Shown here: positions 1 to 6,391 of the stretch, in pieces
Position numbering within the stretch: position 1 is the stretch's first letter
Layout: the number at the start of each line of letters is the position of its first letter
NCBI GenBank assembly: GCA_031290675.1
Contig: JAITNC010000240.1
Location: forward strand, 1 to 7,563
Source: Campylobacteraceae bacterium
Lineage (GTDB): Bacteria; Campylobacterota; Campylobacteria; Campylobacterales; Campylobacteraceae
DNA length: 7,563 nucleotides
Direction of reading: 5' to 3'
Position numbers and translations under genes: made by a program
Notes under the pieces: model-generated
What the model saw: only the letters and a program-made list of their open reading frames with translations
Database searches by the model: none
What the model was told of the DNA's origin: nothing

Positions 1-483
1 ATTTTCACGCTGGCTGAGGCGATAGAGTGGTTTGATATCAAAGCGGTAGCAAAATCGCCCGCGAGATTTGATATAGACAAACTGCGCCAGATAAACAGAG
101 AGCACTTAAGGCTGCTTGATGAGGGCGAGCTTGCGAAAATGGTCGGTTTTGATGAGCCGCTCATCGGCAAAATAGCCAAACTCTACACCGAAGAGGGAAG
201 CGTTCTTGCGGAGATAAAACCTAAGATTGACGCTATTTTTGCTCCAAAGTCAGCGCCTGAAGGATTTGAGCAAGAGTTTGATTTACTTAGAAAAACCATC
301 ACAAATGCGCCATACTTTGAGCAGTTTGATGAGTTCAAAAACTATCTTTTAAGCGAAACTTCGCTCAAAGGAAAAGCCTTTTGGAAACCGCTTCGTGTGC
401 TTTTGACAAACTCGGAACACGGGCCGGAGCTCGCCGCTTTGTATCCGCTCGTGAAAACATACATCAAGGAGATTGTAAAATGA
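1..483 (+). CDS. gltX: Glutamyl-tRNA synthetase, C-terminal part (5' end outside window)
   Basis: This is the last 160 codons of a class I glutamyl-tRNA synthetase, which attaches glutamate to tRNA in the cytoplasm. Frame 1 is open from the first base to the TGA at 481-483. The reading begins LAEAIEWFDIKAVAKSPARF, typical of the stretch that joins the catalytic core to the helical anticodon-binding domain, and it ends with the family signature KPLRVLLTNSEHGPEL followed by a short helix. The catalytic HIGH and KMSKS motifs lie upstream of the window. The first internal ATG (139) is not the true start, because coding similarity continues before it. The stop overlaps the next gene's ATG (ATGA). 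Many Campylobacterota carry two GltX-type enzymes, one of which charges tRNA-Gln. This fragment cannot settle which one it is, although synteny recalled from C. jejuni suggests the Cj0845c type. Confidence 0.95.
   Translation: MFTLAEAIEWFDIKAVAKSPARFDIDKLRQINREHLRLLDEGELAKMVGFDEPLIGKIAKLYTEEGSVLAEIKPKIDAIFAPKSAPEGFEQEFDLLRKTITNAPYFEQFDEFKNYLLSETSLKGKAFWKPLRVLLTNSEHGPELAALYPLVKTYIKEIVK
466..471 (+). promoter_or_regulatory. Strong ribosome binding site for the YggT gene
   Basis: AAGGAG lies inside the last codons of gltX, 8 bases before the ATG at 480. It decides the YggT start: the same frame is open further upstream (an ATG at 381), but only the ATG at 480 has a well-placed Shine-Dalgarno sequence and gives a normal YggT N-terminus. 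Confidence 0.8.
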
Positions 484-743
484 ACACTGTTTTGATAAGC
501 CTTCTCCAAACTTTGCAGATTATTATAAATATATATATTTGGATTATTATCGCCGCGGCGCTTATCTCGTGGATACGCCCTAACCCTTACAATAAAATCG
601 TACAGCTTCTTTATGCCCTAACCGCCCCTGCGTACAACCTCGTGAGGCGTGTGATACCAACTACTTTTGGTATGATAGACATAGCTCCTATGATTATCAT
701 TTTGGCTTTGATAATTATCAGCAATCTTTTGACAAGCTTGTGA
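480..743 (+). CDS. YggT-family integral membrane protein (single repeat, 87 aa)
   Basis: This is a small inner-membrane protein with two hydrophobic segments, at about residues 5-25 and 63-86. Between them is the family signature: ALISWIRPNP after the first segment, then a conserved LTAPAYNLVRRVIP stretch and an acidic turn (IDIAP) that opens the second segment. E. coli YggT has two such repeats in about 188 residues; this protein has one, the form usual in Campylobacterota, cyanobacteria and plastids. The molecular role is not firmly known; family members have been linked to cell division, thylakoid biogenesis and osmotic tolerance. The start at 480 overlaps the gltX stop and is supported by AAGGAG. 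The lytic transglycosylase gene begins 3 bases after the stop, so co-transcription with an envelope gene is likely. Family assignment is confident; function is not. Confidence 0.88.
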   Translation: MNTVLISLLQTLQIIINIYIWIIIAAALISWIRPNPYNKIVQLLYALTAPAYNLVRRVIPTTFGMIDIAPMIIILALIIISNLLTSL

Positions 744-746
744 TTT

Positions 747-2402
747 ATGCGCTATAAATCCATTTTTATCATCATCTTGTGCTTGGCGTGCGCAGCTTGT
801 GCCAATAAACTAAGCTTTGATGAGATAAAAACCAAACCAAAAAGCTTGGCGAAGGATTATTATATCTACAGACTTCTGAGCGAAAATGGCTCCGTAACAA
901 CCGAGCAAGCGGCTTCTTTGTATGATGAAGTAAGCCGAATGAACCCAAACCTCAAAAGCGAATTTGTAAAAAAGATAGGTTTGAGCGAAAGCGATAAACA
1001 AGAGCAAGCTTGTAGAGATGTTGCCAAAAAAAACATCAGCAACCTTCCTGACGAGTGCGTAAAACTCATCATATACCCATCTTTTGTGCTCTCGCTTGAC
1101 AACAGCACACGAGATAAACTCAAGACAAGACTTCTCAAACTCAACTACGATTTTGCTGCCGGCTGGGTGGAGGCTATGGGTGCGAAAGATGTATTTACCG
1201 CTCTTAGCAAAAAAGGTGCGAAAGAGTTTTTGCTCGTCTTTAACGGCGTGAGCGAGAGTTATAGAAAAACGTATCTTGATAAAAATTTGACGCAAGCGTT
1301 TGTGAAAGAACTCTCATCGGATAAGGGTTTTGAAAAATTTGTAAAAACTGTCGCTATCGGCGAGCCTCGCTTTCAAGCGTTGCCAAAATCTCTCCTTTAT
1401 GATACTCAAAATGCGTCATTGACATTTGAGAGTTTTTTCTTTCTTGGGATAAATGCGGCAAAATTTAAGAAAAAAAAGCTTGCTGAGAATTTTTTTCAAA
1501 AAGCCGAGCAAAAAGCCTACTCTAAGGTAGATAAAGACAAATCTCTCTTTTGGCAATACCTTGTAAGCTCAAACAACGAAACTCTCACAAGGCTTTCCGA
1601 AAGCTACAACATCAATATATACTCCCTCTACGCCAAAGAGTTATTGGGCGTTTACATCTCAGGCGTAACATTTTTGACCTCATCAGAGAACAAATCCAAA
1701 GAGAACTTCAATATAAAAGACCCTTTTGCGTGGAAAGCGCTGTTAGACGAGGCGAAAAATACCCCTTTGGAGGAGATGGAAAAGCTCGCCTTGCGGTTTA
1801 ATTCAAAAGAAACTTTGCCCATTTACGCTTTTTTGATGGAGCGTGGCACACAGTATCGTCAAAGTTATTTTACAGAGCCTTACAGCGAGTACTTGGAGGG
1901 GATAAAAAATGAGCGAAAAGCTATGATTTTATCGTTGGGGAGGAAAGAGAGTTATCTCGTCCCGGCGACCATCTCAACATCTTATGCGCTTGGTATGATG
2001 CAGTTTATGCCATTTTTGGCGAGAGATACGGCGGCTGCTTTAAAGATGAAAGATTTTGACATTGACGATATGTTTGACCCAAAAATCGCTTATAAATTTG
2101 CAAATATACATCTTGACTACCTGAACTTATACCTTTATCACCCGCTTTTTGTGGCTTATGCGTACAACGGCGGAATAGGCTTCACAAGGAGAATGCTCCA
2201 AAGCGGACATTTTTTCAATAATGGCGAATACGAACCTTTTTTGAGTATGGAAACCATCAGCTACGAAGAGAGCCGAGAGTACGGCAAAAGCGTCTTGGCG
2301 TACTATGTGGTTTACTCAAAACAGTTGGGATTGGACGTAAGTCTTAAAGCTCTTTTGAAAGCTCTAACAAAACCTGCGGAAACGGACGAATTTCGACAGT
2401 AA
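747..2402 (+). CDS. slt: Soluble lytic murein transglycosylase (Slt70-like), probable lipoprotein
   Basis: This 551-residue enzyme probably cleaves peptidoglycan glycan strands in the periplasm, leaving 1,6-anhydromuramyl ends. A basic, hydrophobic signal sequence covers residues 1-18 and ends in LCLACAAC, so export is likely; C15 or C18 could be lipidated, though neither site is an ideal lipobox. Residues about 25-375 are helix-rich, like the doughnut-shaped superhelical domain of Slt70. The SLT domain follows: GRKES at 398-402 with E401 as predicted catalytic acid, GMMQFMP at 416-422 in place of the usual GLMQxMP, and AYNGG at 472-476. The length suits the family (E. coli Slt70 about 645, H. 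pylori Slt about 560). The start has no clear Shine-Dalgarno sequence and lies 3 bases after the YggT stop, which suggests translational coupling. The last 59 bases overlap the opposed lipoprotein gene. Enzyme class is confident; membrane anchoring is an inference. Confidence 0.93.
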   Translation: MRYKSIFIIILCLACAACANKLSFDEIKTKPKSLAKDYYIYRLLSENGSVTTEQAASLYDEVSRMNPNLKSEFVKKIGLSESDKQEQACRDVAKKNISNLPDECVKLIIYPSFVLSLDNSTRDKLKTRLLKLNYDFAAGWVEAMGAKDVFTALSKKGAKEFLLVFNGVSESYRKTYLDKNLTQAFVKELSSDKGFEKFVKTVAIGEPRFQALPKSLLYDTQNASLTFESFFFLGINAAKFKKKKLAENFFQKAEQKAYSKVDKDKSLFWQYLVSSNNETLTRLSESYNINIYSLYAKELLGVYISGVTFLTSSENKSKENFNIKDPFAWKALLDEAKNTPLEEMEKLALRFNSKETLPIYAFLMERGTQYRQSYFTEPYSEYLEGIKNERKAMILSLGRKESYLVPATISTSYALGMMQFMPFLARDTAAALKMKDFDIDDMFDPKIAYKFANIHLDYLNLYLYHPLFVAYAYNGGIGFTRRMLQSGHFFNNGEYEPFLSMETISYEESREYGKSVLAYYVVYSKQLGLDVSLKALLKALTKPAETDEFRQ

Positions 2403-2799
2403 GCAGAAGCGTATCTTTTTTGTCTTTGTCTGTTTCTATTTTATAATACCTGCTCCAAATATTTCTGCTCGGCAAGTCTTTGAGTATATCGTTGTCGCTG
2501 TCTATCTGCAAAATCTCAACGGTTTTGCCGTTCAGTGTAACATTTGGCATATCATCAGTTGAGGGCGAATAATACGAGCTTAAGATGATGATATCACGCT
2601 CTTCTTTGGAGTATTTCTTGATATTGTTCATATAAGTAGCCGTCAAAAGAAGTGCGGTTCTGTCCTGCGCCTCAACTCTTACCTTTTTTGTACTCACTAT
2701 AGCCTGCTGTGTTTGCGCATTTATATTTACGCCGCTTTTATCGCCGCACCCCACAAAAAACAGTACAAAACCAAAAATAAAACAGATTTTTTTATTCAC
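2344..2799 (-). CDS. Small lipoprotein of unknown function (GTG start, 151 aa)
   Basis: The N-terminus MNKKICFIFGFVLFFVGCGD is a textbook lipoprotein signal: two lysines, a hydrophobic core, then FVGC with C18 as the predicted lipidated cysteine. G19-D20 follow, and an aspartate at +2 can mean inner-membrane retention, at least in E. coli. The mature 134 residues are charged and mixed alpha/beta, with NVTLNGKTVEIL (86-97) and a C-terminal strand TLLLTVEIRPF (130-140). No enzyme motif is visible. The start codon is GTG; the N-terminus it gives, together with AAAGG 6 bases upstream, supports the choice. It is the only minus-strand gene in the window, convergent with the transglycosylase gene (59-base overlap at the stops) and divergent from mobB. 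From memory, C. jejuni has a lipoprotein gene in the same odd orientation (Cj0842), which argues that it is real. Function is unknown; an envelope role is a guess. Confidence 0.82.
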   Translation of the reverse strand: MNKKICFIFGFVLFFVGCGDKSGVNINAQTQQAIVSTKKVRVEAQDRTALLLTATYMNNIKKYSKEERDIIILSSYYSPSTDDMPNVTLNGKTVEILQIDSDNDILKDLPSRNIWSRYYKIETDKDKKDTLLLTVEIRPFPQVLLELSKEL

Positions 2800-2805
2800 A
2801 AAGTG

Positions 2806-2812
2806 CCTTTAA
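2806..2812 (-). promoter_or_regulatory. Ribosome binding site for the lipoprotein gene (supports the GTG start)
   Basis: Read on the minus strand, TTAAAGG is followed by 6 bases (CACTTT) and then GTG at 2799-2797. There is no usable ATG nearby in frame, so this site decides the start. Confidence 0.6.
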
Positions 2813-2826
2813 GTGTTTTAACGTTC

Positions 2827-2832
2827 ATTTTA
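2827..2832 (-). promoter_or_regulatory. Possible -10 box for the lipoprotein gene
   Basis: On the minus strand TAAAAT matches the TATAAT consensus at 5 of 6 positions and sits about 28 bases from the start codon, leaving room for a short leader containing the ribosome binding site. No convincing -35 element is seen, which is normal for Campylobacterota vegetative promoters. The match is short in AT-rich DNA, so this is tentative. Confidence 0.35.
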
Positions 2833-2866
2833 CGCACTTTGCCTTATTTAAAGCTAAATGTTTTTT

Positions 2867-2875
2867 TGATATAAT
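2867..2875 (+). promoter_or_regulatory. Extended -10 promoter upstream of mobB
   Basis: TGATATAAT is a perfect TATAAT hexamer preceded by an extended-10 TG at the right distance, after a run of seven T's (2861-2867). Campylobacterota sigma-70 promoters typically have such a -10 box with T-rich DNA in place of a -35 box; TTTAAA at 2847-2852 would be a weak -35 at 17-base spacing. The start of transcription would fall near 2882, about 20 bases before the mobB ATG. It probably drives mobB-fbp-small protein-metG and the following gene. Confidence 0.72.
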
Positions 2876-2901
2876 CAGCTTCATTAAAAAAGTGAGTTTA
2901 T

Positions 2902-3408
2902 ATGAGTCCATTGGCTATAGCTTTTACAGGTCCCTCAGAGAGCGGAAAAACTACGCTTATTCTTAAGCTCGCCTCTTTGTTGTCAAAACAGTACAAGATA
3001 GCCATCATCAAGCACGACCCGCACGACAAGGCTGTGTTTGATACGGAAGGCAAAGACAGTTTCAAGTTTTTTCAAACGGGTGCGGAAGTTGTCGTAACTT
3101 CGCCCGCAAGAACTACACTTTTTTCAAACAGGGCAAAGAGTATAGACGAGATAATACCGCTGTTTTCAGACTTTGACATACTTTTGGTTGAGGGGCTCAA
3201 GACATTGCCGCTGCCGCGTATCGGGGTATTTAGAGATAAACTTGATGAGAGTTATTTTGAGTGTTGTAAAGCCTTGGCGGTTGATGAAAGCGTAGAGCAA
3301 AAAGAGTACAACATACCAAAAGAGTTGGATATTTTAGACCTTAACGACGCCAAGATGATAGCTTCGTGGATATTTAAAAACGCTAAAATTTTAGAAAGGC
3401 ACATATGA
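2902..3408 (+). CDS. mobB: Molybdopterin-guanine dinucleotide biosynthesis protein MobB
   Basis: This 168-residue P-loop GTPase assists MobA in converting molybdenum-molybdopterin to its guanine dinucleotide form, the cofactor of DMSO-reductase-family enzymes such as periplasmic nitrate reductase and formate dehydrogenase. A Walker A loop GPSESGKT sits at residues 10-17. Family motifs follow in order: IKHDPHD at 36-42, DTEGKDS at 47-53, the TGAEVVV segment at 59-65, and a Walker-B-like strand DILLVEGLK at 92-100. The length is normal for stand-alone MobB. The start is supported by GTGAG 5 bases upstream and an extended -10 promoter about 27 bases upstream. The stop overlaps the fbp start (ATGA), so the two are probably translationally coupled although their pathways are unrelated. 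No mobA is in the window. The cell must use molybdoenzymes for this gene to make sense; that is inference. Confidence 0.93.
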   Translation: MSPLAIAFTGPSESGKTTLILKLASLLSKQYKIAIIKHDPHDKAVFDTEGKDSFKFFQTGAEVVVTSPARTTLFSNRAKSIDEIIPLFSDFDILLVEGLKTLPLPRIGVFRDKLDESYFECCKALAVDESVEQKEYNIPKELDILDLNDAKMIASWIFKNAKILERHI

Positions 3409-4247
3409 AAGAGATAATCAAAGCGATAGAAAAAGCCGCCAAACGTATCAAAAAAGCGATAGAGTTCAGCGACACAGGCTATAGCGAGCATACAAATAAA
3501 ACAGGCGACGTGCAGCTCAAGCTTGACATAGCGAGCGACCTTATCATAGAGGAGGAGTTCAAAAAAGTAGCCTCCATCAAAACTATCATAAGCGAAGAGA
3601 AAGAGGAAGCGACGCTATTGCATGAGAGCGGCAGATATATAGTCGGTTACGACCCGCTGGACGGCTCAAGCCTCATAGATGTCAATCTCTCAGTCGGGTC
3701 TATATTTGGCATATATGAGCAAGGTATAAACGGCTCTGATTTACTTGGCGCCATATATATAGTCTACGGCCCGAGAACCGAAATGGTAGTAGCTCTGGAG
3801 GGCGTGACGCTTTACAGGCTTGATGAGAGCGGCGAGTTTATCAAAGTCAAAGATATAAAGCTCAACCAAAAAGGCAAGATAAACGCCACAGGAGCGACGC
3901 AAAAAGGGTGGGCGGCGTACCACAAAAAACTTGTAGACGCTATATTTGCGGACGGATACCGCTTGAGATACTCGGGAGGTATGGTGCCTGACTTGCACCA
4001 AATACTCTTAAAAGGCGGTGGATTGTTCTCTTACCCCTCAACGAGCGATGCCCCAAAAGGCAAGCTTAGACTTGTGTTTGAAGTATTTCCGTTTGCGTTT
4101 GTATTTGAAAAAGCGGGCGGGCGGGCTATAGACGGCAAAAAAAATCTCTTGAGCTTGCAGCCGCAGCACCCGCACGATACATCGCCGTGTTTTTTTGGCT
4201 CAAACGAAGAGATAGGAAGGGTTTTAGATGAGTACGCAAGAGAGTAA
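3405..4247 (+). CDS. fbp: Fructose-1,6-bisphosphatase class I
   Basis: This enzyme hydrolyses fructose 1,6-bisphosphate to fructose 6-phosphate, the committed step of gluconeogenesis in the cytoplasm, using magnesium. The metal-binding signature DPLDGSS is at residues 83-89, preceded by the acidic SEEKE at 63-67 (a metal-ligand glutamate). The substrate-binding segment [11 protein letters not shown] is at 189-199, and the C-terminal [19 protein letters not shown] at 221-239 contains E226, the equivalent of the third metal-ligand region. At 280 residues it is shorter than the roughly 330 of E. coli Fbp, as is usual for Campylobacterota. AAAGG lies shortly upstream of the ATG, which overlaps the mobB stop. 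The 3' end overlaps the next gene by 20 bases. Most Campylobacterota make sugars by gluconeogenesis, which fits a central role. Allosteric control cannot be read from the sequence. Confidence 0.95.
   Translation: MKEIIKAIEKAAKRIKKAIEFSDTGYSEHTNKTGDVQLKLDIASDLIIEEEFKKVASIKTIISEEKEEATLLHESGRYIVGYDPLDGSSLIDVNLSVGSIFGIYEQGINGSDLLGAIYIVYGPRTEMVVALEGVTLYRLDESGEFIKVKDIKLNQKGKINATGATQKGWAAYHKKLVDAIFADGYRLRYSGGMVPDLHQILLKGGGLFSYPSTSDAPKGKLRLVFEVFPFAFVFEKAGGRAIDGKKNLLSLQPQHPHDTSPCFFGSNEEIGRVLDEYARE
4214..4220 (+). promoter_or_regulatory. Strong ribosome binding site for the four-cysteine protein, inside fbp
   Basis: AGGAAGG lies 7 bases before the ATG at 4228, within the coding sequence of fbp. It makes the small overlapping gene much more credible than a chance reading frame. 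Confidence 0.75.
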
Positions 4248-4437
4248 CGCCGCACTTGATGAGTATCATATCAAGCTCAAAAATGAGGGCGATATACTCA
4301 CGGAGTGTCAAAAAAGCAAAAGCCTTGAGAGCTGTTTTGAGTGCGATAAGATTTTTGAGTGTGATGTCAGAAAAAAATACGTCAAAGCAGTATACGAAAG
4401 TATGTCGCACGGACAAGGCGGCGGATTTGAATTTTAG
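4228..4437 (+). CDS. Small four-cysteine protein of unknown function (69 aa)
   Basis: The protein is acidic and polar with no signal peptide or membrane segment, so it is probably cytoplasmic. The four cysteines are C27, C36, C39 and C45 (spacing 8-2-5), set in [10 protein letters not shown] and followed by a basic helix ([12 protein letters not shown]) and a glycine-rich tail ending GQGGGFEF. Four clustered cysteines could bind zinc or an iron-sulfur cluster; that is inference. The gene starts 20 bases inside fbp with a strong AGGAAGG site and ends 40 bases before metG, so it is translated with its neighbours. From memory, C. jejuni has a small uncharacterised gene at the same place (Cj0839c), which supports a conserved gene. 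I do not recognise a named family. A second reading frame over the same DNA (4256-4471) has no such support. Confidence 0.8.
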   Translation: MSTQESNAALDEYHIKLKNEGDILTECQKSKSLESCFECDKIFECDVRKKYVKAVYESMSHGQGGGFEF

Positions 4438-4477
4438 GTTTTTAAATTTATGGCTAAAGCAACAAAGGTAAAATAAA

Positions 4478-6391
4478 ATGAGAAAAAAAGTTTATATAAC
4501 TACGCCGATTTATTATGTGAACGATATACCGCACATAGGTCACGCTTACACGACCATCATAGCCGATAGTTTGGCTAGATACTACAGACTTACGGGTTAT
4601 GATACGTTTTTTCTGACGGGTACAGACGAACACGGACAAAAGATAGAGCAGTCAGCACTCTCACGAGGCAAAAGTGCAAAAGAGTACGCCGACGAGGTGA
4701 GCGCAAAGTTCAAAGCTTTGTGGGACGACTTTGAGATAAGTTATGACTATTTCATACGAACTACCGATGAAAATCACAAAAAAGGGGCGCAAAAAGCCTT
4801 TGAAGTGATGCTTGGCAACGGAGATATTTATAAGGGCGAGTATGAGGGGCATTACTGCGTGAGCTGCGAAACGTTTTTTACAGACTCACAACTCATCAAC
4901 AACGAATACTGCCCTGACTGCGGCAGGTCTACAACGCTCGTGAAAGAGGAGAGCTACTTTTTCAGACTTAGCAAATACCAAGACAAACTCCTTGAGTGGT
5001 ATCAAAATGTGGACGATTGCGTGATGCCAAAAGCCAAGAAAAACGAAGTTATCAGCTTTGTAAAACAAGGGCTTAGAGACCTCTCTATCACACGCACAAG
5101 CTTTGATTGGGGTATAAAACTGCCCGCCTCGCTAAACGACTCCAAACACGTGCTTTATGTGTGGCTGGACGCTTTGGTGAACTACATCAGTGCGCTTGGA
5201 TACGGCACTGACGAGAAGCATATTGATTTTTGGCCTGCCGACTTTCATCTTGTGGGTAAAGATATTTTGCGTTTTCACAGTATTTATTGGCCTGCGTTTT
5301 TGATGAGTCTTGGGTTGGATTTGCCAAAACATATAGCAGCTCACGGCTGGTGGACAAGAAACGGCGAGAAGATGAGCAAATCAAAAGGCAATGTCGTCAA
5401 TCCTCGTGAAGTGGCGGACACTTACGGCTTGGAGAGTTTCCGCTTCTTTTTGTTGCGTGAAGTGCCTTTCGGGCAAGACGGCGATTTCAGTCAAAAAGCC
5501 CTCATAGACAGGATAAACTCCGACCTCGGCAACGAGCTCGGCAACCTTCTCAACCGCATCATCGGCATGAGCGGCAAATACTCAAATCACGAGCTTGACT
5601 CCTCAAATGTTTTAAGATTTTACGCCAAAGAGATAGATAGCGTGCAAGAGATACTAAACGGCGTTGAGGGCTATATGAAAGAGCTGCAAACCAACAAATA
5701 TCTTGAAGAGTTGTGGAAAGTCTTGACTATCGCCAACCAATCCATAACCCTGCACGAGCCTTGGGCTAAGATAAAAGAGGGCAAAAAAGACGAGGCTTTG
5801 GCGCTTATCGCTCTTGTGGCAAATATTTTAGCCAAAGTCAGCATACTCTTTTCTCCTATCATGCCAAAAACCGCAAAAGCGATAGGCGAAAGCTTGGGAT
5901 TTGACATCTCTACAGCCGAGTACAACAGACTTATCGTAAAAAAAGAGTTGTTAAAACCAACCGTGCTCAAGGTCATTTCGCCTCTGTTCCCAAGAGTAGA
6001 AACGGAGCTTATGCAAACCGCCCAAAGTACGCCTGCGCTTAAAGAGGAGAGCAAAAAAGAGGAAGGTTTGATAAATATTGACAAGTTTTTCGCCTCCAAG
6101 ATACAGATAGGCACAGTGATAAAAGCCGAAGCCGTAGAAAAAAGCGACAGGTTGTTGAAACTTTTGGTAGATATCGGCGAGGGGAGTCCGCGCCAAATCA
6201 TCTCAGGCATCAAAGCTTATTATAAACCCGAAGAGTTGAGCGGCACGCAAGTCTGCGTCGTAACAAATCTAAAACCCGCCAAGATTATGGGGTTGGAATC
6301 ATACGGTATGATACTCAGCGCACAAGACGAAAACGGCTTGTCCCTCATAAGACCCGAACACTTGAAAAAGAGCGGCGCAATTATCAAATGA
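4478..6391 (+). CDS. metG: Methionyl-tRNA synthetase with C-terminal tRNA-binding domain
   Basis: This class I synthetase charges initiator and elongator tRNA-Met in the cytoplasm. The 637-residue chain is complete. The ATP-binding HIGH motif is at 19-22 (within IPHIGHAYTT). The connective insertion carries a zinc knuckle, C127-x2-C130 and C145-x2-C148. The second signature KMSKS is at 298-302. A helical anticodon-binding domain follows at about 340-500, then a Lys/Glu-rich linker at about 510-530 and an EMAP-II-like tRNA-binding and dimerisation domain at about 532-636 that ends in LKPAKIMGLESYGMILSA-type sequence. AAAGG lies 9 bases before the ATG. The upstream gap is only 40 bases with no clear promoter, so it probably belongs to the mobB-fbp transcript. 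The stop overlaps the next gene's start. There is no damage to any key motif. Confidence 0.96.
   Translation: MRKKVYITTPIYYVNDIPHIGHAYTTIIADSLARYYRLTGYDTFFLTGTDEHGQKIEQSALSRGKSAKEYADEVSAKFKALWDDFEISYDYFIRTTDENHKKGAQKAFEVMLGNGDIYKGEYEGHYCVSCETFFTDSQLINNEYCPDCGRSTTLVKEESYFFRLSKYQDKLLEWYQNVDDCVMPKAKKNEVISFVKQGLRDLSITRTSFDWGIKLPASLNDSKHVLYVWLDALVNYISALGYGTDEKHIDFWPADFHLVGKDILRFHSIYWPAFLMSLGLDLPKHIAAHGWWTRNGEKMSKSKGNVVNPREVADTYGLESFRFFLLREVPFGQDGDFSQKALIDRINSDLGNELGNLLNRIIGMSGKYSNHELDSSNVLRFYAKEIDSVQEILNGVEGYMKELQTNKYLEELWKVLTIANQSITLHEPWAKIKEGKKDEALALIALVANILAKVSILFSPIMPKTAKAIGESLGFDISTAEYNRLIVKKELLKPTVLKVISPLFPRVETELMQTAQSTPALKEESKKEEGLINIDKFFASKIQIGTVIKAEAVEKSDRLLKLLVDIGEGSPRQIISGIKAYYKPEELSGTQVCVVTNLKPAKIMGLESYGMILSAQDENGLSLIRPEHLKKSGAIIK

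Larger units (their letters stand above)
2799..2841. repeat. 8-bp perfect inverted repeat in the divergent promoter region
   Basis: CAAAGTGC at 2799-2806 is matched by its exact reverse complement GCACTTTG at 2834-2841, with 27 bases between. The left arm includes the first base of the lipoprotein start codon, and the right arm lies just upstream of its suggested -10 box. The arms are farther apart than a normal operator dyad, so this could be a looped operator, an RNA hairpin if transcription starts further upstream, or chance. Confidence 0.4.

Noticed and set aside
810..1295. A 161-codon minus-strand frame opposite the transglycosylase gene
   Set aside because: It lies wholly inside a well-supported gene, and its translation shows no domain or credible start region.
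2346..2365. Direct repeat AAAGCTCT at 2346-2353 and 2358-2365
   Set aside because: It encodes a repeated Lys-Ala-Leu pattern at the end of the transglycosylase and is short enough to arise from codon usage.
4450..4476. An 8-codon frame (MAKATKVK) ending one base before the metG start, like a leader peptide
   Set aside because: It contains the metG ribosome binding site, has no well-spaced site of its own, and shows no attenuator hairpin or run of methionine codons.
5671..6213. A 180-codon minus-strand frame opposite metG
   Set aside because: It is antisense to a highly conserved, intact synthetase, its translation has no recognisable motif, and there is no ribosome binding site or promoter of its own. 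It is a shadow of the metG codon pattern.
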